Positions 1-8,343 of a DNA stretch of 64,000 nt are shown here, piece by piece (the stretch's first letter is position 1; the number at the start of each line of letters is the position of its first letter). Under the pieces are notes generated by a model. The model did no database searches. It saw only the letters and a program-made list of their open reading frames with translations, and was not told the origin of the DNA. The position numbers and the translations under genes were made by a program. The DNA lies in contig PBJO01000011.1 in NCBI GenBank assembly GCA_002720745.1, positions 1 through 64,000 of the forward strand. The letters run 5' to 3'. The DNA is from Balneola sp. (lineage in GTDB: Bacteria > Bacteroidota > Rhodothermia > Balneolales > Balneolaceae).

Positions 1-282
1 ACCTAAAGGCATTGTAATTCGACCAAGCTCAACAGAAACCTCTACATTGACATCTTTTAAAATATTAATATTATTTTGTGCATTTTCTTGAGTAGCTTGA
101 TCACTATCAAATTCATGAAATTCAACACTTTCAGTTTCAGAATCATTTTCATCGGATCTTGATTCTTCATCATCTGAACCCATTTCATCAGGGCTTTCAG
201 TTTCATCCTGTACATTTTCTTGTTCGGTTGACTCATCAGTATCCGTCGTTAAATCCTCTTTTTCTAACTCTTCATCATTCAT
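1..282 (-). CDS. fliN: Flagellar motor switch protein FliN, N-terminal part (cut by window edge)
   Basis: FliN forms the lower C-ring of the flagellar switch through its SpoA domain. Only the first 94 codons are in the window. Residues 1 to about 70 are an extremely acidic, low-complexity Asp/Glu/Ser/Thr tail. The SpoA domain then begins with ILKDVNVEVSVELGRITMPLG, the usual FliN opening, and runs off the edge at base 1 in frame. The ATG is at 282, 27 bases after the fliM stop, consistent with one operon. The long acidic extension is unusual for FliN, which is normally short. The assignment is secure from the domain start and gene order, although most of the SpoA domain lies outside. Confidence 0.85.
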   Translation of the reverse strand, partial: MNDEELEKEDLTTDTDESTEQENVQDETESPDEMGSDDEESRSDENDSETESVEFHEFDSDQATQENAQNNINILKDVNVEVSVELGRITMPLG

Positions 283-308
283 AATTTTTTTATAGTTTAT
301 TTTGAAGT

Positions 309-1301
309 TTATTCCTCTATAGCATCAGTAATCTTAATCGATTTGTGCCCGTCACTTTGGCCAGGATAAGCTTTAAACTTAATCTTATTCTCAGCTAAAA
401 CGTTAAGAGGTTGACTGATTTTTTGTCTTAATGGTAATACATCACCCACTTTTATTTGATTCAAATCATCAAAATCCAAATTGACTTGTCCCAACAAAAC
501 TTTTAATGTTAATGGGACTGTTTTTATTGTTCTTTTAAATGCTTCCTTGTCATCTTGGGTCATCTTATTCGCCATTAATGGCTGACTTTGACTGAGATTG
601 TCCGCCACAACCTCTTTTAATAGAGTAGAGGTATAACCAATCTGAACTAATTCTTTCTCTTCACCAAAAATCAATTCAAATTCTACAACAACTAATCTAT
701 CATTTTTCTTAATTGATAATAACTCAATTTCTCTTTCAAATATTGATTTATTAAGGTTCAATGATATGATGGGTTCCCATACTTTCCTGATTTGGTTTAC
801 AACACCTCTAGATAATCTCGATAAAATTTTACTTTCAATTGCAGTTAAGGTTGTTTTACCTGGTTCGATATCACCCGATCCTCCACTTTCCCTATAAATA
901 TACTTTTGACAAAACTCTGTTGGGAGCATGATAAATAAGGCGCCTTCAGATTCATCAAATTTATTTTGAGATACTATTACAGTATCACTAAGAGTTTCTA
1001 GAAACTCTACACTTGTGTATTCATGTATAGTCCCGGTTGAAGCATCAACTGTAATCTTAGAAATATTACCAAAGTATTGACCCAAATATCTAGCCAACTC
1101 TCTGCTATTTTCGCTGACTATTCTCATATATTCTTTACCAAATACTACCCTCGGATGACGGAAATCATAGTTTTTGATAGATCTTTTTCTGTCTGTATTA
1201 CCAGTGTCTAAATTATCAGTGTCTGTATTATCAGTGACTGTATTATCAGTGACTGTATTATCAGTGACTGTATTATCAGTATCTGTTGTTTCTTGATCCA
1301 T
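309..1301 (-). CDS. fliM: Flagellar motor switch protein FliM
   Basis: FliM is the middle component of the C-ring and the usual docking site of phosphorylated CheY. The 330-residue product shows the FliM core from about residue 44 (YDFRHPRVVFGKEYMR), the CheC-like middle domain, and a C-terminal SpoA domain (LTLKVLLGQVNLDFDDLNQIKVGDVLPL). The first 37 residues are a degenerate five-residue repeat (DNTVT type). The canonical CheY-binding motif of the LSQxEIDALL type is not visible in them. It lies between fliL and fliN, as is typical. The family call is firm; how CheY signals reach this switch is an open question. Confidence 0.95.
   Translation of the reverse strand: MDQETTDTDNTVTDNTVTDNTVTDNTDTDNLDTGNTDRKRSIKNYDFRHPRVVFGKEYMRIVSENSRELARYLGQYFGNISKITVDASTGTIHEYTSVEFLETLSDTVIVSQNKFDESEGALFIMLPTEFCQKYIYRESGGSGDIEPGKTTLTAIESKILSRLSRGVVNQIRKVWEPIISLNLNKSIFEREIELLSIKKNDRLVVVEFELIFGEEKELVQIGYTSTLLKEVVADNLSQSQPLMANKMTQDDKEAFKRTIKTVPLTLKVLLGQVNLDFDDLNQIKVGDVLPLRQKISQPLNVLAENKIKFKAYPGQSDGHKSIKITDAIEE
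1201..1275 (-). repeat. 15-bp tandem repeat inside the fliM N-terminus
   Basis: Three identical copies of tcagtgactgtatta occupy 1231-1275. Two degenerate copies precede them at 1201-1230. Each unit encodes five residues (DNTVT or a variant). Gain or loss of a unit keeps the reading frame, so length variation would be tolerated. Confidence 0.9.
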
Positions 1302-1324
1302 TTTTTTATCGACTTTAAATCAAA

Positions 1325-1840
1325 TTATTGCATAATAAATTGTACGAAATATAAATCGTAAACCAAATTATTACCAACGGTAGTACTCATATACTTATTT
1401 AGTTTACTTTTTAACTCTTCCTTGAAAATAATTCTATTTTTTACTTCTGCAAGCTCATCTACAGTTTTACCTGCAAAATATTCACCTGTTAAACTAGTTA
1501 ACTTTGGCTCGTATTTACCAAATTCTGCCGAAAAATCGATTAAAGGATTAATAGCAACTTTAACGCTCAAAAATCTATTTGCACCACTACCTCTAGGGTT
1601 TACAACGGTCTTCAGCTCAAGTAATTCATATTCGGCTTCTGGTTGATCTGGGTTTGTAACATTTTTATCAGGTTTTTCTATGTTTCGAGCCTTGTATATA
1701 TCTGGGTAGAAACTGTTAACTAATAAATATGCAATACACAAAAATACTAGAGCAGTAATAACATATATACCTGTCTCAATATATCTAGATTTGGAGTCCT
1801 CACTTTCTTCTTCAACCTCTATGTCATCAATCTCTGCCAT
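1325..1840 (-). CDS. fliL: Flagellar basal body-associated protein FliL
   Basis: FliL is a single-pass inner-membrane protein that surrounds the stator and supports torque or stator retention. The 171-residue product has an acidic cytoplasmic start (residues 1-20), one membrane helix at about residues 25-45 (YVITALVFLCIAYLLV), and a periplasmic domain ending in the typical FliL C-terminus (YDLYFVQFIMQ). It lies between motB (3 bases upstream) and fliM, the usual position. Length is normal. Sequence identity in FliL is generally low, so the call rests on topology, the C-terminal pattern and context together. Confidence 0.85.
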   Translation of the reverse strand: MAEIDDIEVEEESEDSKSRYIETGIYVITALVFLCIAYLLVNSFYPDIYKARNIEKPDKNVTNPDQPEAEYELLELKTVVNPRGSGANRFLSVKVAINPLIDFSAEFGKYEPKLTSLTGEYFAGKTVDELAEVKNRIIFKEELKSKLNKYMSTTVGNNLVYDLYFVQFIMQ

Positions 1841-1843
1841 TTA

Positions 1844-2578
1844 TCATCCAACCTCAAACATTTGCTCGATTACATACCTTTCTACCATATTCCATTCCTT
1901 TTTAATATAAATTTCTACTCTTCTGTTTTCGAGTCTCCCACCTGGAGTAAAATTAGTTGAAACAGGTTTATGTTCACCATAACTACTAGCTTTGAAATCT
2001 TCGGGTGGAAATTCAGTAGCATTTACCAAATATTGAACTACCGTAACAGCCCTTGCAGCCCCTAAATGCCAATTAGAATTAAATTTTTCACTATATATTG
2101 GCACACTATCTGTGTGGCCTTGTACCTCTACAAGTGATTGCTCGGCCACAATTACATTTGCAACGGAACCTAAAACTAATTCTGCAAGAGGTAATAATAC
2201 ATCTGAACCACTATTAAAAGTTAATGAGTCATTAAGCGTTATGAGTACTCTATCAGGATGTTGAAACTCCAAATCCATTTGTTCCGTTACATTAGCTTCT
2301 TTTACTACATCTGCTAATTCTTGCCAAGCAGCTCTGGTTTGTTCGATATAATCAACTATGCGTTCCGGTGTTGGCGTTTCACTATTTGACTGAGGCGATT
2401 TGTTTGCAGCCTCAAGTAATCCAGTTTGTTCTTCAAACAAATCTATAATTGTATCATAAGTAATTGTTGTTACCCCTGGGGAAAGTATCCATAGGACTAG
2501 GAAAAACGACATAAGTAACGTGACCATATCCGAGTAGGTTACTAACCAACTTGCACTTTTTTCTTTAGATTTTCCCAT
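1844..2578 (-). CDS. motB: Flagellar stator protein MotB
   Basis: MotB is the peptidoglycan-anchored stator subunit that pairs with MotA to drive rotation by ion flow. The 244-residue product begins with the plug/TM region SASWLVTYSDMVTLLM; Asp17 is the expected ion-carrying aspartate. The C-terminal half is an OmpA-like peptidoglycan-binding domain with VEVQGHTDSVPI, the NWHLGAARA motif and ENRRVEI. The start overlaps the 3' end of motA by 37 bases, longer than the usual four-base overlap. The coupling ion cannot be settled by eye. Confidence 0.93.
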   Translation of the reverse strand: MGKSKEKSASWLVTYSDMVTLLMSFFLVLWILSPGVTTITYDTIIDLFEEQTGLLEAANKSPQSNSETPTPERIVDYIEQTRAAWQELADVVKEANVTEQMDLEFQHPDRVLITLNDSLTFNSGSDVLLPLAELVLGSVANVIVAEQSLVEVQGHTDSVPIYSEKFNSNWHLGAARAVTVVQYLVNATEFPPEDFKASSYGEHKPVSTNFTPGGRLENRRVEIYIKKEWNMVERYVIEQMFEVG

Positions 2579-3468
2579 TCTGTAGATTCTAGTCCTGTTG
2601 TTTCTTTCCAGATTGTATATAATCTTGCATCTCTTTCTCTCATACCTTTCAATTCCTGATGATGCTTTAAGTATTCAATTCTATCGCCAGCGTCAATAAA
2701 GGTCAGTAACCGCTCTTCTAATTGTCTAGGATTGATCTTAGTCACCATTGCTAATACTGCTTCTTTATACATTCTGTTTCTTTTTTCTACTAATGCAGCT
2801 AAAAACTCACACTTACCTGCCAATGGTGAGGCAACTACGTTTGCTATGATTGATCCCCATAACGTAGTGAGTAGCGCAATTTTTACTCCTTGAATAATAG
2901 CAGGGACATCGCCCGTCATTGCATTACCAAGACAAATAACCATGCCTACTACCGTGCCAATCATACCAAAACCCGGCGCATAATCTTTAATACCGTTTAG
3001 TACGTCTACACACAAATCATACTTATAATTTAAATTAGTTATTTCATCCTCAAGTATTTTTTCTAAAACTTCAGGATCGTAGCCATCCACGGCCATTCTC
3101 ATTCCAGACTGCAAATATTCACTGTACATATGGTCTACATCTTCATCTATAGACAATATTCCGTTTGATCTGACTCTTCTCGCAAACAATGTTAACATCT
3201 CAAGTTCTGTTCGCAAATCTAGATTGACATACTGCATTAATTTACCAACTTGCTGAAATGCTAGTTTCATTTTACTAACACTAAAATGCATAATTGTTGC
3301 GCATATACAACCCCCACCCACTATTAAAAATGAGAGTATATCGAAAAACTCCCCAACTCCTTCAAATAATGGCCACCAAGAAATCGTTTTAGGAGGATCA
3401 AAGAACGTAAACATTATGATGCTAGCAACTATTACTAATGAAATCAAATAACCTTTATCTTTTAACAT
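2542..3468 (-). CDS. motA: Flagellar stator protein MotA
   Basis: MotA is the four-helix inner-membrane stator subunit. The 308-residue protein shows TM1 and TM2 near residues 7-23 and 42-62, a large cytoplasmic loop, and TM3 and TM4 with the proline-containing motif APGFGMIGTVVGMVICLG and the ALLTTLWGSIIANVVASPL segment. Length is slightly above the usual range for MotA. It is the first gene after a hairpin that follows flgE, so it may start a sub-transcript with motB, fliL, fliM and fliN. Confidence 0.93.
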   Translation of the reverse strand: MLKDKGYLISLVIVASIIMFTFFDPPKTISWWPLFEGVGEFFDILSFLIVGGGCICATIMHFSVSKMKLAFQQVGKLMQYVNLDLRTELEMLTLFARRVRSNGILSIDEDVDHMYSEYLQSGMRMAVDGYDPEVLEKILEDEITNLNYKYDLCVDVLNGIKDYAPGFGMIGTVVGMVICLGNAMTGDVPAIIQGVKIALLTTLWGSIIANVVASPLAGKCEFLAALVEKRNRMYKEAVLAMVTKINPRQLEERLLTFIDAGDRIEYLKHHQELKGMRERDARLYTIWKETTGLESTEWENLKKKVQVG

Positions 3469-3530
3469 TTAGCTCACAAATAATTAGTTATTTCTATTTA
3501 TGGAAGTATTTAATTAGGTAAACATAATAA

Positions 3531-3567
3531 AACACCTTACTAAGTTAATCTCAATTAGTAAGGTGTT
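3531..3567 (-). terminator. 13-bp perfect inverted repeat between flgE and motA
   Basis: AACACCTTACTAA (3531-3543) pairs perfectly with TTAGTAAGGTGTT (3555-3567) around an 11-base loop. It follows the flgE stop in the direction of transcription. A moderately T-rich stretch follows on the minus strand, without a clean T-run. It could terminate or attenuate the upstream flagellar transcript, or be a protein-binding palindrome. Confidence 0.5.
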
Positions 3568-3630
3568 AATTATATTGATAATTTGCATTGAATATAGTCT
3601 GATTATATTCAAATAACTGTTAACTTTCGT

Positions 3631-5241
3631 TTAACGTTTCAGATTTACTGCCTCAACTAACATTTCATCTGAAGTTGTGATTACTCTTGCATTCGATTGA
3701 TAAGCTCTCTGTGAGGTTATCATTTCTGTAAATTCCCTCGCTAAATCCACATTAGAAGACTCAAGGAAACCAGCAGCAACAGATGAACCCATCTCACCCG
3801 CAAAACCGGTTATTATTTCGCCGGCTGCTGATGAAGCTTTAAAAAGACCACCTGTTACCTGTTCCAATCCACTTACATTTTGAACATCAGCCAATGCTAA
3901 AAATGCAATTGGAACTGTATTTCCATTATCATAAACACCTTCAAGCATTCCATCACCAGATATTCCGACGTCAATTAGTTTTCCTTGACCATATCCATCC
4001 TGCGATAATGCTTTTAGAGTAGTTGTCCCACCATATTGGTTGAATGATATACCTTCCTGGGGATCACCTAATGCAATAGTTATTGTGTTTGATGTACCGT
4101 TTGTACTTTCGTATGTTAATTCGAAATTTGATTGTACAACATCACCGTTTAGAAAATCAATATTCCCAGTTTTACCGCTGGTAATTGTTTCACCGTCCAA
4201 GAAACTTGCTTCATAAGTCCAAGAATCCTCGGCTTCTTGGATTATTCTAACTATCAAAGAATGTTGATTCCCTAGAGTATCAAACACAGTGGTACTTATA
4301 GTATGAGATCCTGTACTTCCTTCACTAATCGTATTAAATACAGGAAAATTTAAACTACCAGCGCCCACAATATCTAAACCCCGAACTTCTAAATCAGTCT
4401 CACCCATTACTGTTGATCTTACACTAATAACTCCGTCTACGATACTCATACTTACATCAAGAGGACTAAGTTGTGCATTATAGACATTGACCATATCTTC
4501 CACAGTAGTACCGTCTACGCCATAAGTAAATGTGATTGGATTAACTGGGGCCGTACCATCAGGTAAAATTATATCCAATGTTAATGCGTCACCATTTGCA
4601 AATGGGGCGCTTGTTTGATCTAAGTCATTTAAAAGTGAACTTGCCTGTGCGGAACTGCCACTAACCTTCAAACTTGACTGAGATTGAAGAACTCTATAAG
4701 TACTGGTTGAAGAATTAAGATTTCCTCCCACTGTTACTACCTCAGTTCTTTTTGGAGGAACAGTTCCTTCAAAATCAACTCTTAAATCTTCTAATGTACC
4801 AGTGTTTACATTACCATTAGCATCTGCCATAAAACCTTGGATCATGTTACCATCACCAGAAACTAAAAATCCATCTTTATTGAAAGCAAAATTTCCTGCT
4901 CTTGAATAAAAATTTTGACCATTATTATTCACAACAAAGAATCCATCTCCTTCAATAGCAAGGTCTGTATTCATACCAGTTGACTGCAGTGCACCCTGAG
5001 AAAAATCTCTATCTACACTTCCAACACGAACACCCAATCCAATTTGATCAGTCAACTGTGGTGCAGCTGACCCAGCTCCACTTCTAGCTTCATTTTTACT
5101 CATTAATTGTGAAAATGTTACTCGAGAGGATTTAAATCCAATTGTCTCAACATTGGCAATGTTGTTACCAATTACGTCCATCTTTTTTTGAAATGCATTC
5201 AAGCCACTTACGCCGGAATTCATTGATTTTAGTAACGCCAT
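3631..5241 (-). CDS. flgE: Flagellar hook protein FlgE
   Basis: FlgE polymerises into the hook, the universal joint between rod and filament. The 536-residue product has the conserved axial-protein N-terminus (MNSGVSGLNAFQKKMDVIGN, then NIANVETIGFK), an F/YxRxGxF-type segment (FYSRAGNFAFNKDGFLVS), a long variable surface domain, and the C-terminal coiled-coil signature (ESSNVDLAREFTEMITSQRA, then YQSN). It is exported by the flagellar type III system, so no signal peptide is expected. It follows flgD by 39 bases. Length and motifs are normal for a hook protein. Confidence 0.95.
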   Translation of the reverse strand: MALLKSMNSGVSGLNAFQKKMDVIGNNIANVETIGFKSSRVTFSQLMSKNEARSGAGSAAPQLTDQIGLGVRVGSVDRDFSQGALQSTGMNTDLAIEGDGFFVVNNNGQNFYSRAGNFAFNKDGFLVSGDGNMIQGFMADANGNVNTGTLEDLRVDFEGTVPPKRTEVVTVGGNLNSSTSTYRVLQSQSSLKVSGSSAQASSLLNDLDQTSAPFANGDALTLDIILPDGTAPVNPITFTYGVDGTTVEDMVNVYNAQLSPLDVSMSIVDGVISVRSTVMGETDLEVRGLDIVGAGSLNFPVFNTISEGSTGSHTISTTVFDTLGNQHSLIVRIIQEAEDSWTYEASFLDGETITSGKTGNIDFLNGDVVQSNFELTYESTNGTSNTITIALGDPQEGISFNQYGGTTTLKALSQDGYGQGKLIDVGISGDGMLEGVYDNGNTVPIAFLALADVQNVSGLEQVTGGLFKASSAAGEIITGFAGEMGSSVAAGFLESSNVDLAREFTEMITSQRAYQSNARVITTSDEMLVEAVNLKR

Positions 5242-5280
5242 AGTATTATTTATTAATTATTATATTTATTTGTAAAAAGT

Positions 5281-5955
5281 TTAGTCGTTCTTTATTCCTA
5301 TTTCTTCTACGTTTCCAATAGCCACTTCTAATCCATTGACTATCAGATATACACCTGAACCTGTAAATTTAACTCTCTCTGCGATTCCTTTGGTGTAGGT
5401 AAGTGCTGACATTGGAGAGTTTCCACTTTTAGGTCTAACTTCGACATAATATTGCCCATTAGGCATTTTATTCCCATTAGCACTAAAGCCATCCCAGGAA
5501 TAATCATGCTCACCTTTCTGCAGGCCTTTAATTGTATCACTATAAACTTGGTTGCCATTTTCATCTTTAATAATAATCTCTACCTCCGTGGCACTTTTAG
5601 GTATTTTATAAGAAAAGTCTAATGATGAATTTTCTTGCAGGTTAAACTGATTGGATAGTGCTTTTACTTCTTTTCCAGTCAATGCAGCTGCCATAGAATT
5701 TGTTAATCCAGCACTCATAAGATTCTGACTTTGCTGCAAGCCTGTTAATGCACTATTAACCCCTATCAACTGTTCTACAGAGTTAAATTGCGCGAGCTGA
5801 CTAGCAAACTCTGTTCCATCCATAGGATTAATTGGATCTTGATTTTTCATTTGGGCCACAAGTAACTGTAGAAATTCCTGTTGACCCATAGCATTCCGAT
5901 CGGCTGTATTACCAGCATAAGGATTATTTGCGTTTTGAATTCCATTAACATTCAT
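5281..5955 (-). CDS. flgD: Flagellar hook assembly (capping) protein FlgD
   Basis: FlgD caps the growing hook and is needed for FlgE assembly. The 224-residue product has the FlgD N-terminal signature (MGQQEFLQLLVAQMKNQDPI, then NPMDGTEFASQLAQF). A FlgD Ig-like/Tudor region follows, with SYKIPKSATEVEIIIKD and YSWDGFSANGNKMPNGQYYV. It abuts the 3' end of the FliK-like gene with no spacer and precedes flgE, the classic fliK-flgD-flgE order. The assignment is secure. Confidence 0.95.
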   Translation of the reverse strand: MNVNGIQNANNPYAGNTADRNAMGQQEFLQLLVAQMKNQDPINPMDGTEFASQLAQFNSVEQLIGVNSALTGLQQSQNLMSAGLTNSMAAALTGKEVKALSNQFNLQENSSLDFSYKIPKSATEVEIIIKDENGNQVYSDTIKGLQKGEHDYSWDGFSANGNKMPNGQYYVEVRPKSGNSPMSALTYTKGIAERVKFTGSGVYLIVNGLEVAIGNVEEIGIKND

Positions 5956-7347
5956 TTATGCTACCCACTCGTTTGAATTATATCCTAGATTTTTTTGAGT
6001 ACTTTCCTCAGGCACATCTTGATCTGCATTCTGAGCTGAATTATTTATTACATGTAAATTCTTGGACTTACTCTCACTCTGAGGTGATGAACCGCTATTC
6101 TTACCAAAGAAAAAGTTTATATCGGTTTCAAATTTATTCAGAAGACTATTTTTAATTTTATCTACTTCATCCTCAATTTTTTGCTGCAACTCCGAAAGAT
6201 TAGTCTCAATTCTAAATTGGAACTCATTTTCAAATTTTCTTGCAAATACATCTACTCTTTGACCGTTTTCAAACTCTACATATGATTTTGACCAAATTTT
6301 AGAAATCAATTCTTTTTGATCTAAAATTTTATTGATATGCTCACTAAATGAAGTTCTCTGAACTTTAGACAACTCATTATTTTGCATATTGTTATTAATA
6401 TCTTTCAAGCTAGAATTAACAAATACCTCATCTAATGTATTTCTACTATCCCTTTTATAAGTATTACTCTTTTCTGAAATTGAATTTGCCTTATTTGAAA
6501 AAAGAGGAGATGAAATAATCTGATCTATACTTAATTCTTTTGAATTTGCTTGGCTAATAAACCCAACAGCATTATCATCTTCTTCGATTAAATCTTTCCG
6601 TAATGATGATTTCTCATCGATAGCCTGCTGAATATCATCAGCAAGTATCTGATTGAACTGCTTTTTCCCAGAATCTATTTTTCCATCCAAGAAACTAACT
6701 TGGGGATTTTCTGATTGTAAACCTTTAGTGATAGTTTGTTTGTTCAGAATTTCAGGATTGGAGTCAACATCTACTTCAATTTTACTATGAGCTTCTTGGG
6801 TGTCTATGGCTACTTTCATAATGTTAGCCGAATTGTCAAGTGCAGCGAGATTATCAATTAAATTACTAGACTGATTTTGGAGGTTGTTATCATTCTCAGT
6901 CCTAAGGGAAGTTTCACCTAATATTTCTGATTGTTCTGCTATTTCTATATCATCTAATACTTGGTTACCTATATTTAGGGTTTCATTTTCACTATTAGCT
7001 AAATCTTTTTCTATCCCATCAATTAGTTTAGTGATAGTAAGCTGGCTCCCAATAGCTTTTCCATTTTCAATTAAATCAGCGTCTGATATGTTAATAGTAC
7101 CTAAATTACGATTTTCCTGACCTTCACTAACCACTAAGGTTGCTTCATCAATATTTATACTTTCATCATCAATTTCTGAGTCATTAACTACCTCTCCTGA
7201 TGCACCTTCGGTGTTTTCGGGCTGCTTTATATCACCCAAAAACTCATTAAATCCCTTAGGTGATTCATCATTTGCAGTATCGATTGAATTACTCAATACT
7301 GTTTTTTGATTTTTTTGATTATCAATATTAAATCCTAAAATATTCAT
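5956..7347 (-). CDS. fliK: Probable hook-length control protein FliK
   Basis: FliK measures the hook and triggers the export switch. The 463-residue product is a long, low-complexity, Asn/Ser/Glu-rich protein with no visible folded N-terminal domain. A small C-terminal region (about residues 360-410: ENGQRVDVFARKFENEFQFR, then IETNLSELQQ) resembles the FliK C-terminal domain. Position is the main support: it lies directly upstream of flgD with no gap and overlaps the MotE-like gene by four bases (ATGA). The family evolves very fast, so the name rests on context plus the C-terminal pattern. Confidence 0.65.
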   Translation of the reverse strand: MNILGFNIDNQKNQKTVLSNSIDTANDESPKGFNEFLGDIKQPENTEGASGEVVNDSEIDDESINIDEATLVVSEGQENRNLGTINISDADLIENGKAIGSQLTITKLIDGIEKDLANSENETLNIGNQVLDDIEIAEQSEILGETSLRTENDNNLQNQSSNLIDNLAALDNSANIMKVAIDTQEAHSKIEVDVDSNPEILNKQTITKGLQSENPQVSFLDGKIDSGKKQFNQILADDIQQAIDEKSSLRKDLIEEDDNAVGFISQANSKELSIDQIISSPLFSNKANSISEKSNTYKRDSRNTLDEVFVNSSLKDINNNMQNNELSKVQRTSFSEHINKILDQKELISKIWSKSYVEFENGQRVDVFARKFENEFQFRIETNLSELQQKIEDEVDKIKNSLLNKFETDINFFFGKNSGSSPQSESKSKNLHVINNSAQNADQDVPEESTQKNLGYNSNEWVA

Positions 7348-7907
7348 TTAAATACACCTTCAAGTATTATGGCTGCTTTAGCTGGATCCAAGTTGCGAAG
7401 AATTTTTTGCTTTTGATTTGTATTCGAATTTTGATATAACTCAGCAACTTTCTCAATTTTCATAGCTTGAATTATTGGGCTTAATTGCTTGTCATCCAGG
7501 TTAAGTACTCCTTTTAATTCATCTTCAAAGTTTTTTTTGTATTCTCTTAACAGACTCAAATCATTTTCTAAAGACTTAACTTTTTCTGCTAAATCTGTTT
7601 TTTGTGTTAGATATTCATTCTTCTCTAGATTTAATTCCATTAAGATGGTTTCCATTGAATCAATTTTAAAATTATATCTAGCCTCAATGGTTCTAATATC
7701 TGTACTGGATATGTTACTAGATTGACTCTTAATTAACTCATTCTCAGCTGCAATAAGAGCATTTTGCTCCTCTACTTGCTGTACAGTTTCTTCAAACTTA
7801 TCTGGGTTTATGGATGGAAAGAAAAGATAGAATAGTAGACTACCGATCAATAGAACGCCCACGGATACAGAAGCTATGATAATTATATTCTTTTTTGTGA
7901 ATTTCAT
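7344..7907 (-). CDS. MotE-like protein (MgtE N-domain, flagellar export or motor chaperone)
   Basis: The 187-residue product has one N-terminal membrane helix (about residues 8-30: IIIIASVSVGVLLIGSLLFY), a long periplasmic coiled coil (about 40-135), and a C-terminal MgtE intracellular-N-like segment ending LDPAKAAIILEGVF. This layout matches the MotE family of flagellar operons, whose members act in motor folding or assembly. The gene sits between fliJ and the fliK-like gene, a common place for this family. The start overlaps nothing and lies five bases after the fliJ stop. Function is inferred from family and position. Confidence 0.7.
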   Translation of the reverse strand: MKFTKKNIIIIASVSVGVLLIGSLLFYLFFPSINPDKFEETVQQVEEQNALIAAENELIKSQSSNISSTDIRTIEARYNFKIDSMETILMELNLEKNEYLTQKTDLAEKVKSLENDLSLLREYKKNFEDELKGVLNLDDKQLSPIIQAMKIEKVAELYQNSNTNQKQKILRNLDPAKAAIILEGVFK

Positions 7908-7912
7908 ACTAT

Positions 7913-8341
7913 TTACGATTGTCTTGCAAAATTTTGAATAACTAAATCAGAGATTCCAATCTCAATTTTTTTATTAACATCTTGAGTGTATCTATTCTGT
8001 TTTCTTTCTTTGTCTGTTTCAAAACTCTTTTTTTCAATATGTGCTTTCTTTAGTAAAACAGAATTTTGATCTAATTTTTTGTCAATGTGTAGTGCTTTTT
8101 CTATCAACTCTCTTTCTTTACGTCTATATCCTGTTAATCTACTTTCATGAAGCTGGAGATCTCTAATACTTTTGAATTCATTTGTATTTGAAACTTCATT
8201 TTTAAATTTTTTAATGCTTTTCAATTCATCTTCAATAAGTGATTTTTCGCGTAGCATATCAGAATGTATTTTTTTTACAGAATCAAGTTCTCTTTTTCTA
8301 TGTTTTAAAACGGCCTCTAATTTGTATTTGAATTTTTTCAC
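7913..8341 (-). CDS. fliJ: Flagellar export protein FliJ
   Basis: FliJ is the coiled-coil stalk protein of the flagellar export ATPase and works with FliI and FliH to couple ATP hydrolysis to secretion. The 142-residue product is almost entirely Lys/Glu-rich alpha-helical coiled coil, starting MKKFKYKLEAVLKHRKREL, a typical FliJ opening. It lies two bases downstream of fliI. Length is normal. Similarity within FliJ is mostly compositional, so position after fliI is the stronger argument. Confidence 0.85.
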   Translation of the reverse strand: MKKFKYKLEAVLKHRKRELDSVKKIHSDMLREKSLIEDELKSIKKFKNEVSNTNEFKSIRDLQLHESRLTGYRRKERELIEKALHIDKKLDQNSVLLKKAHIEKKSFETDKERKQNRYTQDVNKKIEIGISDLVIQNFARQS

Positions 8342-8343
8342 TT

